NCBI GenBank assembly: GCA_017459565.1
Contig: JAFUCP010000098.1
Coordinates: 1-46,261, forward strand
DNA from: Clostridia bacterium
Lineage (GTDB): Bacteria; Bacillota; Clostridia; Christensenellales; Aristaeellaceae
DNA: 46,261 nucleotides
Reading direction: 5' to 3'
The notes beneath the pieces are model-generated. The model was not told the DNA's origin, searched no databases, and was given only the letters and a program-made list of their open reading frames with translations. Below, piece after piece: positions 38,678 through 46,261 of this stretch. Position 1 is the stretch's first letter. Every line of letters begins with the position of its first letter. Position numbers and translations under genes: made by a program.

Positions 38678-39360
38678 TTTGCACCCTCCTTTCGCCCGCG
38701 CAGCAGCGCCAGCACGAGGGTGATCAACAGCATGGCGGGAACGAGGAAGCTGTCCCGCCCGAAAACCAACAGGCACAAAAGCGTACACAAAAGGCCGGTG
38801 ATCGCGGGCAGATGGTCCTTCGCGGTGATCCACTGCTCCGTAAACGAGGCGACAAACAGCGCCGTCATGGAAAATTCGATGCCCGCCGTCGAAAACGGCA
38901 GCGCCGTGCCCAGCAGGCTCCCCATGACGCTGCCCGCGACCCAGTAGCCGTGGTTGAACAGGGAAACCAGAAAGCAGAAAAGGCCGCTGTCCGCCTCCTC
39001 GGGCGCCTTCGCGCCGCAGAGCAGGGAATAGGTCTCGTCCGTGAGCGCGAAGATCAGATAGGGCTTGTATTTGCCGGCGCCCTTGTACTTGTCGATCATG
39101 GAGATGCTGTAAAACAGGTGCCGGGCGTTGACCATAAAGGTGGTGACGGCGGTCGTCAGCACGGACGCGCCCCCGGCCAGCAGCCCCACGCCCACGTATT
39201 GCATGGAGCCGGCATAGATAAACAGGCTCATGGCCGCCGCCCATACCACGCCGTAGCCGGCGTTGCGGAGCAGGATGCCAAAGCCCATGCCCAATACCAG
39301 ATAGCCCGCCATGACGGGAACCGATTTGTAAAAAGCCTGCCTGATGAGCTGTGCCTTCAT
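38674..39360 (-). CDS. azlC: AzlC-family branched-chain amino acid exporter subunit
   Basis: The 228-residue membrane protein has AzlC family segments: PVMAGYLVLGMGFGILLRNA, SLFIYAGSMQYVGVGLLAGG, VNARHLFYSISMIDKYKG and DETYSLL. Start ATG 39360 (MKAQLIRQAFYKS). The GGGAGGG upstream is 13 bases away, longer than usual. An in-frame start at 39429 lies inside the promoter and is rejected. It forms an operon with azlD under a palindromic operator, as expected of a regulated exporter. Confidence 0.92.
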   Translation of the reverse strand: MKAQLIRQAFYKSVPVMAGYLVLGMGFGILLRNAGYGVVWAAAMSLFIYAGSMQYVGVGLLAGGASVLTTAVTTFMVNARHLFYSISMIDKYKGAGKYKPYLIFALTDETYSLLCGAKAPEEADSGLFCFLVSLFNHGYWVAGSVMGSLLGTALPFSTAGIEFSMTALFVASFTEQWITAKDHLPAITGLLCTLLCLLVFGRDSFLVPAMLLITLVLALLRGRKEGAK

Positions 39361-39384
39361 GGCCGAACCATGCCCTCCCGATAA

Positions 39385-39429
39385 ATACCAGTATGCTGGT
39401 ATATTACCACAGCCCGGGCCTTTCCACAA
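39385..39429 (-). promoter_or_regulatory. azlCD promoter with overlapping palindromic operator
   Basis: The minus strand reads TTGTGG (39429-39424), 17 bases, then TAATAT (39406-39401). A perfect inverted repeat, ATACCAG-TATG-CTGGTAT (39385-39402), overlaps the -10 hexamer and the likely start of transcription. This position fits a repressor site. The repressor is not in the window next to azlC. Confidence 0.7.
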
Positions 39430-39494
39430 TAGGAAAGGGATAATTTGAGACGATGGGAATATGATGGATTGCGATAAGACCGCCCCCGCCGCTC

Positions 39495-41186
39495 TTACTG
39501 GGCGAGGGAATAGTAGCGCTCCAGGGCGCTCCGGCAGTTCACGAACACGATATACATATTGGGGTCGAACTGGGTGCCCATGCCCTCCCGCATGATTTGC
39601 GCGGCCTTTTCATAGCTCATGGGCTCCTTGTAGACGCGCTTGCTGACCAGAGCGTCATACACGTCCGCCACGGCCATGATCCGGGCCTCCAGGGGGATCA
39701 TTTCGCCGACCAGGCCCTCGGGATAGCCCTTGCCGTCCCAGCGCTCATGGTGATAGCGGGCCACATGATAGGCGGTTTGCACCAAATGGGGCTCCTCCAT
39801 GCCGTCCAGCAGGATCTTCACCATCTGTCCGCTGATGGTGGAGTGGGTTTTCATGATGGCGAACTCCTCCGGCGTCAGCCGCGCGGGCTTGTTGAGGATG
39901 CTGGAATCGATGCTGACCTTTCCCAGATCATGCATAGGCGCGGCGCGGACGGTGTCCCTGGCCAGGGTGTCGCTGAGGGGGAAATACCGGTTTGCCTGGA
40001 TATCCTCCACCAGGATGCGCACCACGTCGCTGGTTCGCTTGACATGGCCGCCGGTGTTGCTGTCCCGGTTTTCGACCATGTCCGCCAGACTCAGGACCAG
40101 CTTTTCCTGCATATTTTCGACGCTCCGTGTCTTTTCGGCCACCTCCTGATTGAGACGGGCGTTGAAATCGGAAAGGATTTCCATGTTCCGGGTCTCCTCC
40201 GTCGCGTCCCGGATATCGATGAGATAGCCCTGGGAAAGCCCGCGGCGGTGGAACCTGAATGGGGCGATTTCATAGGCGAAGGTCCTGTCCTGCGCCCGGA
40301 ACGTGGCCGCGGCGGTTCCACTGGTTTTGTAATTTTCGATGATGCCCAGCAGGGTTTTCCCGGAGGGGCTGTCCTGGGAAAGGCGCGTGTCGGCCCGCTG
40401 GCTCTTCAGGTCGGGGAGAAAATCGAAGCACCGCTCGTTCGCGCTGAGGAACAGCCCGTTGAGGCCGATGGCCACATAGCCGCGGCTCATGGCCTTCTGG
40501 CTGTCGGAAATCAGGCTGGAAATATCGTGGGTGCGGTTGCGGTCATAATTCAGCACCAGCAGCACGTCTCCGGTCATATACAGATAGGGCAGGGCGGAGA
40601 AATTCATGTCCAGCAGGCTTTCGAGGGCATACATCAGCATCCCTGCAAACACGAAGAGCATATAAAAGGCCAGCGTTCGCCGGGAATAGGTCTTCTGCCG
40701 CGCCTGGAAAATGGACACGACGCCGATGATGACGATCAGCAGCACCAGCGCGAAGGTGAAGTAGGAGAAGGCGAAGGAGCCGCCCAGCATCCGTGTGGAA
40801 TAGCCGTCCCCGGTGTTTGTGATCTGGATGAGATCGTCGGGCGCGCCCCTGTGGACGGTTGTCCATACCGGGAGAAGCTGGGCGAACGTGGCGGCGTATA
40901 TGCCGAACTTCACCCAGGGATTCACGGGTATCTTCAGGTGCCGCAGCATGGAAAACAGTATCACGGCCAGCAGCACCGTGGAGGCCAGGTTGATGAATAC
41001 AAACAGGATCAGGGCGGCTTCCTGCGAGGCGGTCTGTGTCTTTATCCAATAAGCCAGTATGATGAACGGCAGCAGCAGCGATATGGACCAGTCATATCTG
41101 TTTACATGATCGTCGTTTCTCATGGCGAACAGGAGCGTGGCCAGAACCGAGATCACCAAACAGATGCCAAAGCCGATAGTAACCAT
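39495..41186 (-). CDS. Membrane HD-GYP domain phosphodiesterase-like protein with PAS-like sensor
   Basis: The 563-residue protein has about seven N-terminal membrane segments (residues 3-230, the 7TM type of sensor input), a PAS-like domain (AIGLNGLFLSANERCFDFLP), a short coiled coil around residues 335-365, and a C-terminal HD-GYP domain. The HD-GYP motifs are complete: GGHVKRTSDVV, HDLGK (His419, Asp420) and HHERWDGKGYP (479-489). HD-GYP domains hydrolyse cyclic dinucleotides such as c-di-GMP. ATG 41186 follows AAAGGAAA. It lies 55 bases downstream of the pseudokinase-like sensor and is probably co-transcribed with it. Confidence 0.92.
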   Translation of the reverse strand: MVTIGFGICLVISVLATLLFAMRNDDHVNRYDWSISLLLPFIILAYWIKTQTASQEAALILFVFINLASTVLLAVILFSMLRHLKIPVNPWVKFGIYAATFAQLLPVWTTVHRGAPDDLIQITNTGDGYSTRMLGGSFAFSYFTFALVLLIVIIGVVSIFQARQKTYSRRTLAFYMLFVFAGMLMYALESLLDMNFSALPYLYMTGDVLLVLNYDRNRTHDISSLISDSQKAMSRGYVAIGLNGLFLSANERCFDFLPDLKSQRADTRLSQDSPSGKTLLGIIENYKTSGTAAATFRAQDRTFAYEIAPFRFHRRGLSQGYLIDIRDATEETRNMEILSDFNARLNQEVAEKTRSVENMQEKLVLSLADMVENRDSNTGGHVKRTSDVVRILVEDIQANRYFPLSDTLARDTVRAAPMHDLGKVSIDSSILNKPARLTPEEFAIMKTHSTISGQMVKILLDGMEEPHLVQTAYHVARYHHERWDGKGYPEGLVGEMIPLEARIMAVADVYDALVSKRVYKEPMSYEKAAQIMREGMGTQFDPNMYIVFVNCRSALERYYSLAQ

Positions 41187-41241
41187 CTTGCGGTTTCCTT
41201 TCGTCGGAATTCAGATCAGTGAAGCAGTCGGGCCGCCCGAA

Positions 41242-43086
41242 TCATCCCTCCGCGTCCCCGACGCAGAGCTTCCCGATGGGCGCGGCGTCCAGCACGCGCT
41301 GTTCGATTTCAAAGTAGACCTCGCTGTGGCCGGCGGGGGAGCGGACGGTTTTCAGCGCCGAACCCAAGCCGTTGAGCAGGGCGGAGACCACATCCGCGCC
41401 GAGGCCGGAGGCTTCGCGCACGTTCGCCGATTGCGACTGCACGCGCACGGAAAAGAGCAGGTGAATCCCCTCCTCCAACGACTTTCCGTAGACGGCCAGC
41501 TGCACCCTTCCGCCGTCGGCCGCGGAAAGGCTCCCGAAAACCATATTTACGAGGACCTCCCGGAGCAGCCTGGCATCGCCCAAGAGCCCGTCGGGCAGTG
41601 TCTCCGAGGCGTCCACCGCCACGTCGAACCCGCTGTCCCTTGCCTGGGGCAGGACGGTTTGCAGGGTGTCTGTCAGGAGCCGTCGCAACGAATAGGCCTC
41701 GGAAGCGGGCTGGATTTTGCCGGATTCGATGCCGAAGCCGTCCACAAGGCCGTCGGTCAGCGTCAGCAGCCTTTGCGCCGCGCCGTGGGCGCTGCGCGCA
41801 TAATGCCTGACGGCATCCCCGTCGCTTTCCGCGAGGATTCTGCCGCTTAGATCGACCATGCTTTGCAGCGGATGCTGCAAATCGCGGGCCAGGCTGGCCA
41901 CAAAGGCGGCCTTGGCCTCGTTGCCGGATTCGGCCTCCTCGATGCGGTGGACGATGGCCTCCTGCTCCTCCCTTTCGTCGTTGATGTTCTGCACGGTAAA
42001 GACCACGTTCTCCAGAGGCTTGCCTTCAACGCGGTCCATGGCGCAAAAGCGGATGGAACACCAGCCGTATTGGATGCTGCGGAAATCGATGGCGACGCTG
42101 TTGCGGTCCTTCAGGCGGCTGGCCAGCGTGTCCGTGTCCACAAATTCCAACATGCAGTCCCGGTATACTTCCTCGGCGTCCCGCATGATCAGCTCGGTGA
42201 GCAGCTCCTTCGCGGTGCGGTTCTTCGGGCGCTCGCGCTCCACCTTGTCGTCCACGGAAACCGGCGTCATCTCCCCGGTGGGCAGGTGGATGATGTAGAT
42301 GAGGTCATAGATATCGGACATGCTGAAGATGCCGGATTTGCGCAGCTCCATCTCCTTTACGGCCCGGCGGTAGGCGACATTGCCGGCGATCATCATGATC
42401 ACGGAAATCAGACTCAGCACGGCCAGGGCGATGAAGATACAAAAGGTGATGCCCTGTGTAAACTGGCGGTGGAAATGCAGCTGCAAATCATAATCGGACA
42501 AATCCAGCTCGTCCAGATAATAGAATATCACGCCGATCTTGACGTCGCCTCCGCCGTCGACGGGCATTTCGCTGAAGCGGGTGCTGGGGTAGTAGATCAC
42601 ATAATCGCCCTGCTGCAGGGGGATCAGCAAATCCCCGTCGTAGTAGTTCTTGAAGGTCACGTCCTCCAGCTGGTAATTTTGCAGGTTCATCCGCTGGACC
42701 TTTTCCGCGTCCGTGCCGACAAACTGGTGAATTTCCACTTCGCCGTTCCAGGCCTGGTTGATAAAGCAGTCCCCGGTGATGTTGATCCGCAGCTCCCAAT
42801 CCTGAACGGCATCCCTGCTTTGGTTGACCAGCGTGCCGTCGATGGTCTGCCCGGTCAGATCGACCACGCGGCCGTCGTCCATCTGAAAGGACCGTTTCAG
42901 CCAGGTGCTGGTGCTGTCGGCCCTGGCGTCAATTTCCATTCGAACCGCTTCGGCGCTGTCGTTGCCGTGAATGTAGAGCGCCCTTCGGTTGAACCGGACC
43001 AGGGATTCCATGTGAATGACCAGTGTGATCAGCAATAGAACGAATAGGACGATGCTGAGCCGTTTCAGTCTGATCTGATCTAACAT
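41242..43086 (-). CDS. Sensor histidine kinase-like protein, apparently catalytically dead
   Basis: The 614-residue protein has two membrane segments (about residues 11-28 and 212-236) flanking an extracytoplasmic sensor domain of some 180 residues. A PAS-like domain follows (IDFRSIQYGWCSIRFCAMDR, ENVVFTVQNINDEREEQ), then a dimerisation helix and an ATPase-like domain. In the H-box, where kinases read SHDIRTPM, this protein reads ARDLQHPL, with Arg401 in place of the phosphoacceptor His. The N-box region reads VNMVFGSLSAADGG without the key Asn, and no DxGxG loop is visible. It is therefore probably a signal-relay pseudokinase. ATG 43086 follows GAGGGA. The HD-GYP gene downstream is the likely partner. 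Confidence 0.88.
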   Translation of the reverse strand: MLDQIRLKRLSIVLFVLLLITLVIHMESLVRFNRRALYIHGNDSAEAVRMEIDARADSTSTWLKRSFQMDDGRVVDLTGQTIDGTLVNQSRDAVQDWELRINITGDCFINQAWNGEVEIHQFVGTDAEKVQRMNLQNYQLEDVTFKNYYDGDLLIPLQQGDYVIYYPSTRFSEMPVDGGGDVKIGVIFYYLDELDLSDYDLQLHFHRQFTQGITFCIFIALAVLSLISVIMMIAGNVAYRRAVKEMELRKSGIFSMSDIYDLIYIIHLPTGEMTPVSVDDKVERERPKNRTAKELLTELIMRDAEEVYRDCMLEFVDTDTLASRLKDRNSVAIDFRSIQYGWCSIRFCAMDRVEGKPLENVVFTVQNINDEREEQEAIVHRIEEAESGNEAKAAFVASLARDLQHPLQSMVDLSGRILAESDGDAVRHYARSAHGAAQRLLTLTDGLVDGFGIESGKIQPASEAYSLRRLLTDTLQTVLPQARDSGFDVAVDASETLPDGLLGDARLLREVLVNMVFGSLSAADGGRVQLAVYGKSLEEGIHLLFSVRVQSQSANVREASGLGADVVSALLNGLGSALKTVRSPAGHSEVYFEIEQRVLDAAPIGKLCVGDAEG

Positions 43087-43119
43087 TGTCACATTCCCTC
43101 TTTATCCTTTATATTGATC

Positions 43120-43148
43120 AGCTTATCATTACAGGGGCGCTTTGTCAA
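43120..43148 (-). promoter_or_regulatory. Promoter of the pseudokinase/HD-GYP operon
   Basis: The minus strand reads a perfect TTGACA (43148-43143), 17 bases, then TAAGCT (43125-43120), 33 bases before the start codon. Confidence 0.7.
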
Positions 43149-43223
43149 TTGCGCGGCTGTGCCCGAACCCGGTTGCGGCGCGAAGCGGGTTCGCATATCC
43201 CGCACGCCGCAACCCAAAACACT

Positions 43224-43256
43224 GGGGCTGCCTCTATTTTGAGACAGCCCCCTTTT
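43224..43256. terminator. Terminator-like hairpin sharing the GAGACAGCCCCC arm with the one at 9588
   Basis: GGGGCTGCCTC (43224-43234) and GAGACAGCCCC (43241-43251) pair with one mismatch, followed by CTTTT. The sequence TTTTGAGACAGCCCCCTTTT (43237-43256) is identical to 9616-9635. It overlaps the end of the 47-codon ORF. Confidence 0.65.
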
Positions 43257-43377
43257 GGCGGCCTGGGCAGAATTTGAACCGGTGGCCCCATAGAGGTGAA
43301 CAATGCGCGCTGTCATGGTGGCCTTTGCACATGATGCATTTGTGCCAGGAGAAACGTCCCCGTGACACGTCATCCAT
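43234..43377 (-). CDS. Possible 47-residue Cys/His-rich small protein
   Basis: This short frame starts at ATG 43377 with AAGGA about 11 bases upstream. It encodes RFSWHKCIMCKGHHDSAHCS, then PLWGHRFKFCPG and a tail GRQKGAVSK. Four Cys and several His in a C-x2-C-x8-C-x10-C layout suggest metal binding, with KFCPG resembling the second knuckle of a zinc ribbon that would normally continue CPxCG. The last codons are supplied by the terminator-type repeat, as if an insertion had replaced the original end. It may be a truncated relic rather than a functional gene. Confidence 0.45.
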   Translation of the reverse strand: MDDVSRGRFSWHKCIMCKGHHDSAHCSPLWGHRFKFCPGRQKGAVSK

Positions 43378-43394
43378 ATAACCAACTATCCTTC

Positions 43395-43419
43395 AGGCGT
43401 CTCTTCGGAGGCGCTTTTT
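43395..43419 (+). terminator. Plus-strand terminator-like hairpin without an upstream gene
   Basis: GCGTCTC, a TTCG tetraloop and GAGGCGC are followed by TTTTTA. It reads as a classic intrinsic terminator on the plus strand, yet no plus-strand gene precedes it for 10 kb. Either a small RNA is made here or it is a chance or relic structure. Confidence 0.45.
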
Positions 43420-43465
43420 ATCCTGTTTCCCTTGTCTCTTTGACTATTTGTGCCATCAATATGTT

Positions 43466-43495
43466 GCCGGCGGACGGGCTTTCCCGTCCGCCGGC
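43466..43495 (-). terminator. Strong hairpin after the exported nucleotidyltransferase gene
   Basis: GCCGGCGGACGGG (43466-43478) and its exact complement (43483-43495) form a 13-base stem with a 4-base loop, about 20 bases after the gene's stop. No T-run follows, so it may end transcription weakly or protect the 3' end. Confidence 0.55.
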
Positions 43496-43514
43496 ACACG
43501 CTGCAACACGTCGT

Positions 43515-46013
43515 TTAAGCCGCGTCGTCCAGGGCGTCCATCGCTTCCTGCGCGTCGGCTTCATTCCAGAACTCGGCCTGCTTCGCCAGAGCGCTGTTCG
43601 TCTGCGCCTTTATGTTCAGAAGCGCCCGCGCGTCCTCAAAGTATTCGGACTGCCGGACCGCGTCCTTCAGGAAGCGGGAGGACAGCTGCTCCATGTCGTG
43701 GGCGAGCAGGGAGATGCATTCGATATCCGGCCGGGAGCGATCCAGGATAAAGCTGGTTTCCTGTTCGTCCAGTACGCCGCACAGGGCGGTCTCGTAGCCG
43801 GAGCGCTGCGCCCGGCGATCAATCTCCGGCTGCAGGAAGGCCAGCAGGGCCAGCGCCTCGGAGACATCCTCGCCGCTGTCATTGACCAGCTGGTCTATGT
43901 ACATAAGGCCCTTGTCCAGGTAGTTCAGATACTTCTCGTCGTCCGCCAGGCGGATCAGCGGCGGATAAAGCGCGTCCAGCAGGCCGTAATCCGCGAGTAT
44001 GCGCCATGCGCTGGAGGAATAGCCCCCGACCATCATCTTGCTGGCGTTCATGACGACATCCGAACGCCCCATGGTGCTGATACCCGCCACGCCATATTCC
44101 CGGATGGCGCGTTCCAGGCTATCGGAGAATTCAAAGCCAAAGCGCGCCTTGAAGCGGATGGCCCGAAGGATCGCCCTGGGATCGTCCTGTACCTTGACAG
44201 AGCCGTCCACCATGGTGTTCAGCACGCCATCGCGCAGGTCGTGAATACCGCCGTGGTAGTCCACAAGATCCCCGTTGGACATGTCATAGTAGATGGCGTT
44301 CATCGTCAGGTCGCGCTGGAAGGAATCCGCCACCAGGGAATCGCTGGTCGTGGAGGAAGGGTCGAATTCCGGCACGCCGGAGATCCCGTAAAAGGCTGCG
44401 GGTATATTCTGGTAGGTAGCCAGGTCCACCAGCTCGTTGGGGAATATTACGCCGCCGAACACCCTGCCGCCGCCCCAGTGGGTTTCCAGGGCATCGCCGA
44501 AGATTGCCCGCTGCTGCTCCAGCGTGGCGTTGGTCGTGATGTCGATGTCATTGCTGTCCGTACCCAGGATGAAATCGCGGATGCAGCCGCCAACCACATA
44601 GGCCTCGTAGCCGTTTTCCATCAGCTTCCTGCCCACTTCGATGCTGTTCGCGGTGAGCATCTCATCGGTGATGCCATGCAGGGACATGGGAATGCGCAGC
44701 TCGGCATAGCCCTCTCCCTGCACCCGCTGGTAGTTCTCGTCAATCATGCGGTTGATCTCTTCATTGGCAAATATGCCGGTGGACGCGGCTTGCGCCTCTC
44801 CGGAAGACAGCAGCTCCAGGAGTCTCTGCGCAGTCAGGTCGCGCTCGTCGCCATAGAAGCCGTACACGGGGTCCATCTCCGCAAGCGCCGCCTCCACGGC
44901 GTCCTCGGCGCTCATGGTGTCCAGGCGCCTGCGGACGGCGGGCAGCAGTATCGCGGCCGTGCCCATGGGGGTGGTGATGTCCTCGCCCTTATCGTAGGCG
45001 GCGTCCAGCGCGGCGAGGGCGGCGCGCGCTTCGGCCAGATAGGCCTCGTCGGCGCACAGCTCGGCCACGGGCTTATAGAAGTGACCCAGCAGGCCGTAGT
45101 CCAGCAATGTGTCAAAGCAGGTTACGGCATAGCCGCCGATCCACATGCGGCGAAGCTGGTTCTGAGCGTTGGAGGGATCCATATTCCCGACATAGTCCAG
45201 ACAATGCTGCATGACGGATTCCAGGTCCGGCGAGAAGCGGCTGCCCTCATAGCGGGAGAGGAAGCGGAGGTAGCGGATCATCTGCGCGGGCCGGTTCGCC
45301 AGCTGCGCATGCGGATCCACGAGTACCCTGATCACCTTATCCTGAATGTCGCGCAGGCCGCCGTGATAGTCCAGGATGTCTCCGGTGGCCAGATCGTAGT
45401 AGAGCGCGTTGATGGTCAGATCCCGGCCGTAGCTGTCATACAGCGGGGAATCCGCGGTGAGCGCTTCGGGATCAGTCTCGGGCACGCCGGGCAGGCCCAT
45501 TAGGAAGGCGGGTACATTGCACAGCGATGCCAGGTCGATGCCCTCGCCGTTATAGTGTACCAAGCCGTATTGCAGCTCGCTGCCCTCCACGCCATGGAGG
45601 AACAGGTCATCCCCAAAGAGCTCCTGCCAGAGCTCCAGAGGCGCGTCCGTGGCGATGTCAAAATCGTTGACGGACTTATTCAGTATCATATCCCGCACCG
45701 CGCCGCCGGTAAGGTAGGCCTGATAGCCCCTGTCGATCAGCTGCTGACCGACGGCGATGGCATTCGGGGAGATAAACGCCTGACTGATCCCGTGGACGCT
45801 GAGTGGAATGCGAAGCTCCGACCAGCCCACCTCGGCGGCTTCTTCCGCGGCCTCGTCGATCTTCTGCGCGAGCTCCGGATTTTTAAAAACGCCGGTCGCA
45901 GGCGTCTGTTCCTCCGCCAACGCGCTCAAAACGCCGCTCAGCGACAGTATCGCCGCCAGCAGCAGCCCCAGCCATGTATTTTTTCTCCTTGCGCCTGAAA
46001 ACATGAACAACAT
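43515..46013 (-). CDS. Exported protein with two tandem CCA-adding/poly(A)-polymerase-type nucleotidyltransferase units
   Basis: The 832-residue product begins at ATG 46013 behind AAGGA and has a signal peptide (RRKNTWLGLLLAAILSLSGV, cleavage likely after ALA33). Two homologous halves follow. Each starts with a matching lead (GWSELRIPLSVHGIS, GYAELRIPMSLHGIT) and has the class II nucleotidyltransferase motifs. Half 1 has TGGAVRDMILNKSVNDFDI with Asp117/Asp119, GRDLTINALYYD and DYHGGLRDIQDKVIR. Half 2 has VGGCIRDFILGTDSNDIDI with Asp489/Asp491, QRDLTMNAIYYD, DYHGGIHDLRDG and DDPRAILRAIRF. Both metal-binding Asp pairs remain. Normal CCA enzymes are single-unit, cytoplasmic and about 400-450 residues. 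There is no other membrane segment. Its substrate outside the cell is unknown. A frame extension to 46091 lacks a ribosome site and crosses the promoter. Confidence 0.92.
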   Translation of the reverse strand: MLFMFSGARRKNTWLGLLLAAILSLSGVLSALAEEQTPATGVFKNPELAQKIDEAAEEAAEVGWSELRIPLSVHGISQAFISPNAIAVGQQLIDRGYQAYLTGGAVRDMILNKSVNDFDIATDAPLELWQELFGDDLFLHGVEGSELQYGLVHYNGEGIDLASLCNVPAFLMGLPGVPETDPEALTADSPLYDSYGRDLTINALYYDLATGDILDYHGGLRDIQDKVIRVLVDPHAQLANRPAQMIRYLRFLSRYEGSRFSPDLESVMQHCLDYVGNMDPSNAQNQLRRMWIGGYAVTCFDTLLDYGLLGHFYKPVAELCADEAYLAEARAALAALDAAYDKGEDITTPMGTAAILLPAVRRRLDTMSAEDAVEAALAEMDPVYGFYGDERDLTAQRLLELLSSGEAQAASTGIFANEEINRMIDENYQRVQGEGYAELRIPMSLHGITDEMLTANSIEVGRKLMENGYEAYVVGGCIRDFILGTDSNDIDITTNATLEQQRAIFGDALETHWGGGRVFGGVIFPNELVDLATYQNIPAAFYGISGVPEFDPSSTTSDSLVADSFQRDLTMNAIYYDMSNGDLVDYHGGIHDLRDGVLNTMVDGSVKVQDDPRAILRAIRFKARFGFEFSDSLERAIREYGVAGISTMGRSDVVMNASKMMVGGYSSSAWRILADYGLLDALYPPLIRLADDEKYLNYLDKGLMYIDQLVNDSGEDVSEALALLAFLQPEIDRRAQRSGYETALCGVLDEQETSFILDRSRPDIECISLLAHDMEQLSSRFLKDAVRQSEYFEDARALLNIKAQTNSALAKQAEFWNEADAQEAMDALDDAA

Positions 46014-46103
46014 CCTTTTTCCTTCTTCTTTGCCCGCCTGTTCCATCCCGGGCGGTCTGGCGCCGTCATCCGCGCGGTTTCTGGCATCCAAGCTTATGAC
46101 TCT

Positions 46104-46132
46104 ATTATACCAGAATCAATGTGTTCTTTCAA
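46104..46132 (-). promoter_or_regulatory. Strong promoter of the exported nucleotidyltransferase gene
   Basis: The minus strand reads TTGAAA (46132-46127), 17 bases, then an extended, perfect -10, TGGTATAAT (hexamer 46109-46104), leaving a leader of about 85 bases. The remaining 46133-46261 holds a small stem (CCATGC/GCATGG) and no supportable gene. Confidence 0.85.
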
Positions 46133-46261
46133 CATTTTTCCCTCATGTACAGTGGGGACGGTTTGTGCGAAAAACCAACACGAGAAAAGAGACAAAAACC
46201 AACCATGCAGAAGCATGGCAATCAAGCGGGAATGGAAGAAAGCTAAACTGCTACTGGGGCG

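Noticed and set aside
43258-43300. tRNA-like 3' half on the minus strand (GGTTCAAATTCTGCC)
   Set aside because: The TTCAAAT loop is present but the flanking five-base stem does not pair, and no anticodon or acceptor stem can be built upstream. It reads better as part of the 47-codon ORF.
46133-46261. Possible start of an insertion element or a short plus-strand ORF at the right edge
   Set aside because: Only a 13-codon frame and a small CCATGC/GCATGG stem are seen. No transposase sequence or terminal repeat can be confirmed before the window ends.
1-46261. CRISPR array, prophage or conjugative element
   Set aside because: No regularly spaced identical repeats, integrase, phage structural or conjugation genes were seen. 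TopB and the methyltransferase are chromosomal in context.

Overview
The window is a high-GC, densely coded stretch of a chromosome that fits the Bacillota, most likely a gut-type Clostridia. The evidence is the secD-secF-recJ-rel-dtd-MBL-hemZ gene order, strong AGGAGG ribosome binding sites, sigma-A-like promoters with 16-18 bp spacers, a clostripain-type protease and an AzlCD pair. The species cannot be named from sequence alone. High GC creates many long antisense open frames, and these were discarded.

Region 1-7400 is a minus-strand arginine/carbamoyl-phosphate operon: argF, a transglutaminase-like gene, carA, and a carB that reads in frame, without a stop, into diaminopimelate epimerase (dapF). 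The dapF part runs off the left edge and has Gly where the first catalytic Cys should be. Two similar arg-box-like sites sit just upstream of the argF promoter. Region 7500-14500 holds a large acidic exported protein (+) and a minus-strand operon of a GT4 glycosyltransferase, a GH3 and a GH1 beta-glucosidase.

Region 14600-26900 is the plus-strand housekeeping block: secD, an oversized secF with two Glu/Ala/Thr repeat arrays, recJ, bifunctional rel, dtd, a small lipoprotein, a metallo-beta-lactamase-fold hydrolase, hemZ and two cyclophilins. Region 26900-33120 has a TIM-barrel sugar isomerase-like gene, topB, an apparently solitary DNA methyltransferase and a secreted clostripain-family (C11) protease.

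Region 33120-39500 is accessory. It carries REP-like elements, then an array of four tandem paralogous small genes (three intact, one decayed). Each encodes a 26-residue double-glycine-type leader joined to a CxxC-x15-CxxC zinc-ribbon-like core. A small HD hydrolase, a P-type ATPase, an AIM24-family protein and azlCD lie upstream on the same strand. Region 39500-46261 holds a membrane HD-GYP protein, a sensor-kinase-like protein that has lost its phosphoacceptor His and ATP-binding motifs, a 47-codon Cys/His-rich ORF, and an 832-residue protein with a signal peptide and two tandem CCA-adding/poly(A)-polymerase-type nucleotidyltransferase units.

The observations most worth following are the exported tandem nucleotidyltransferase, the double-glycine zinc-ribbon peptide array, the CarB-DapF fusion, the repeat-expanded SecF and the pseudokinase/HD-GYP pair.
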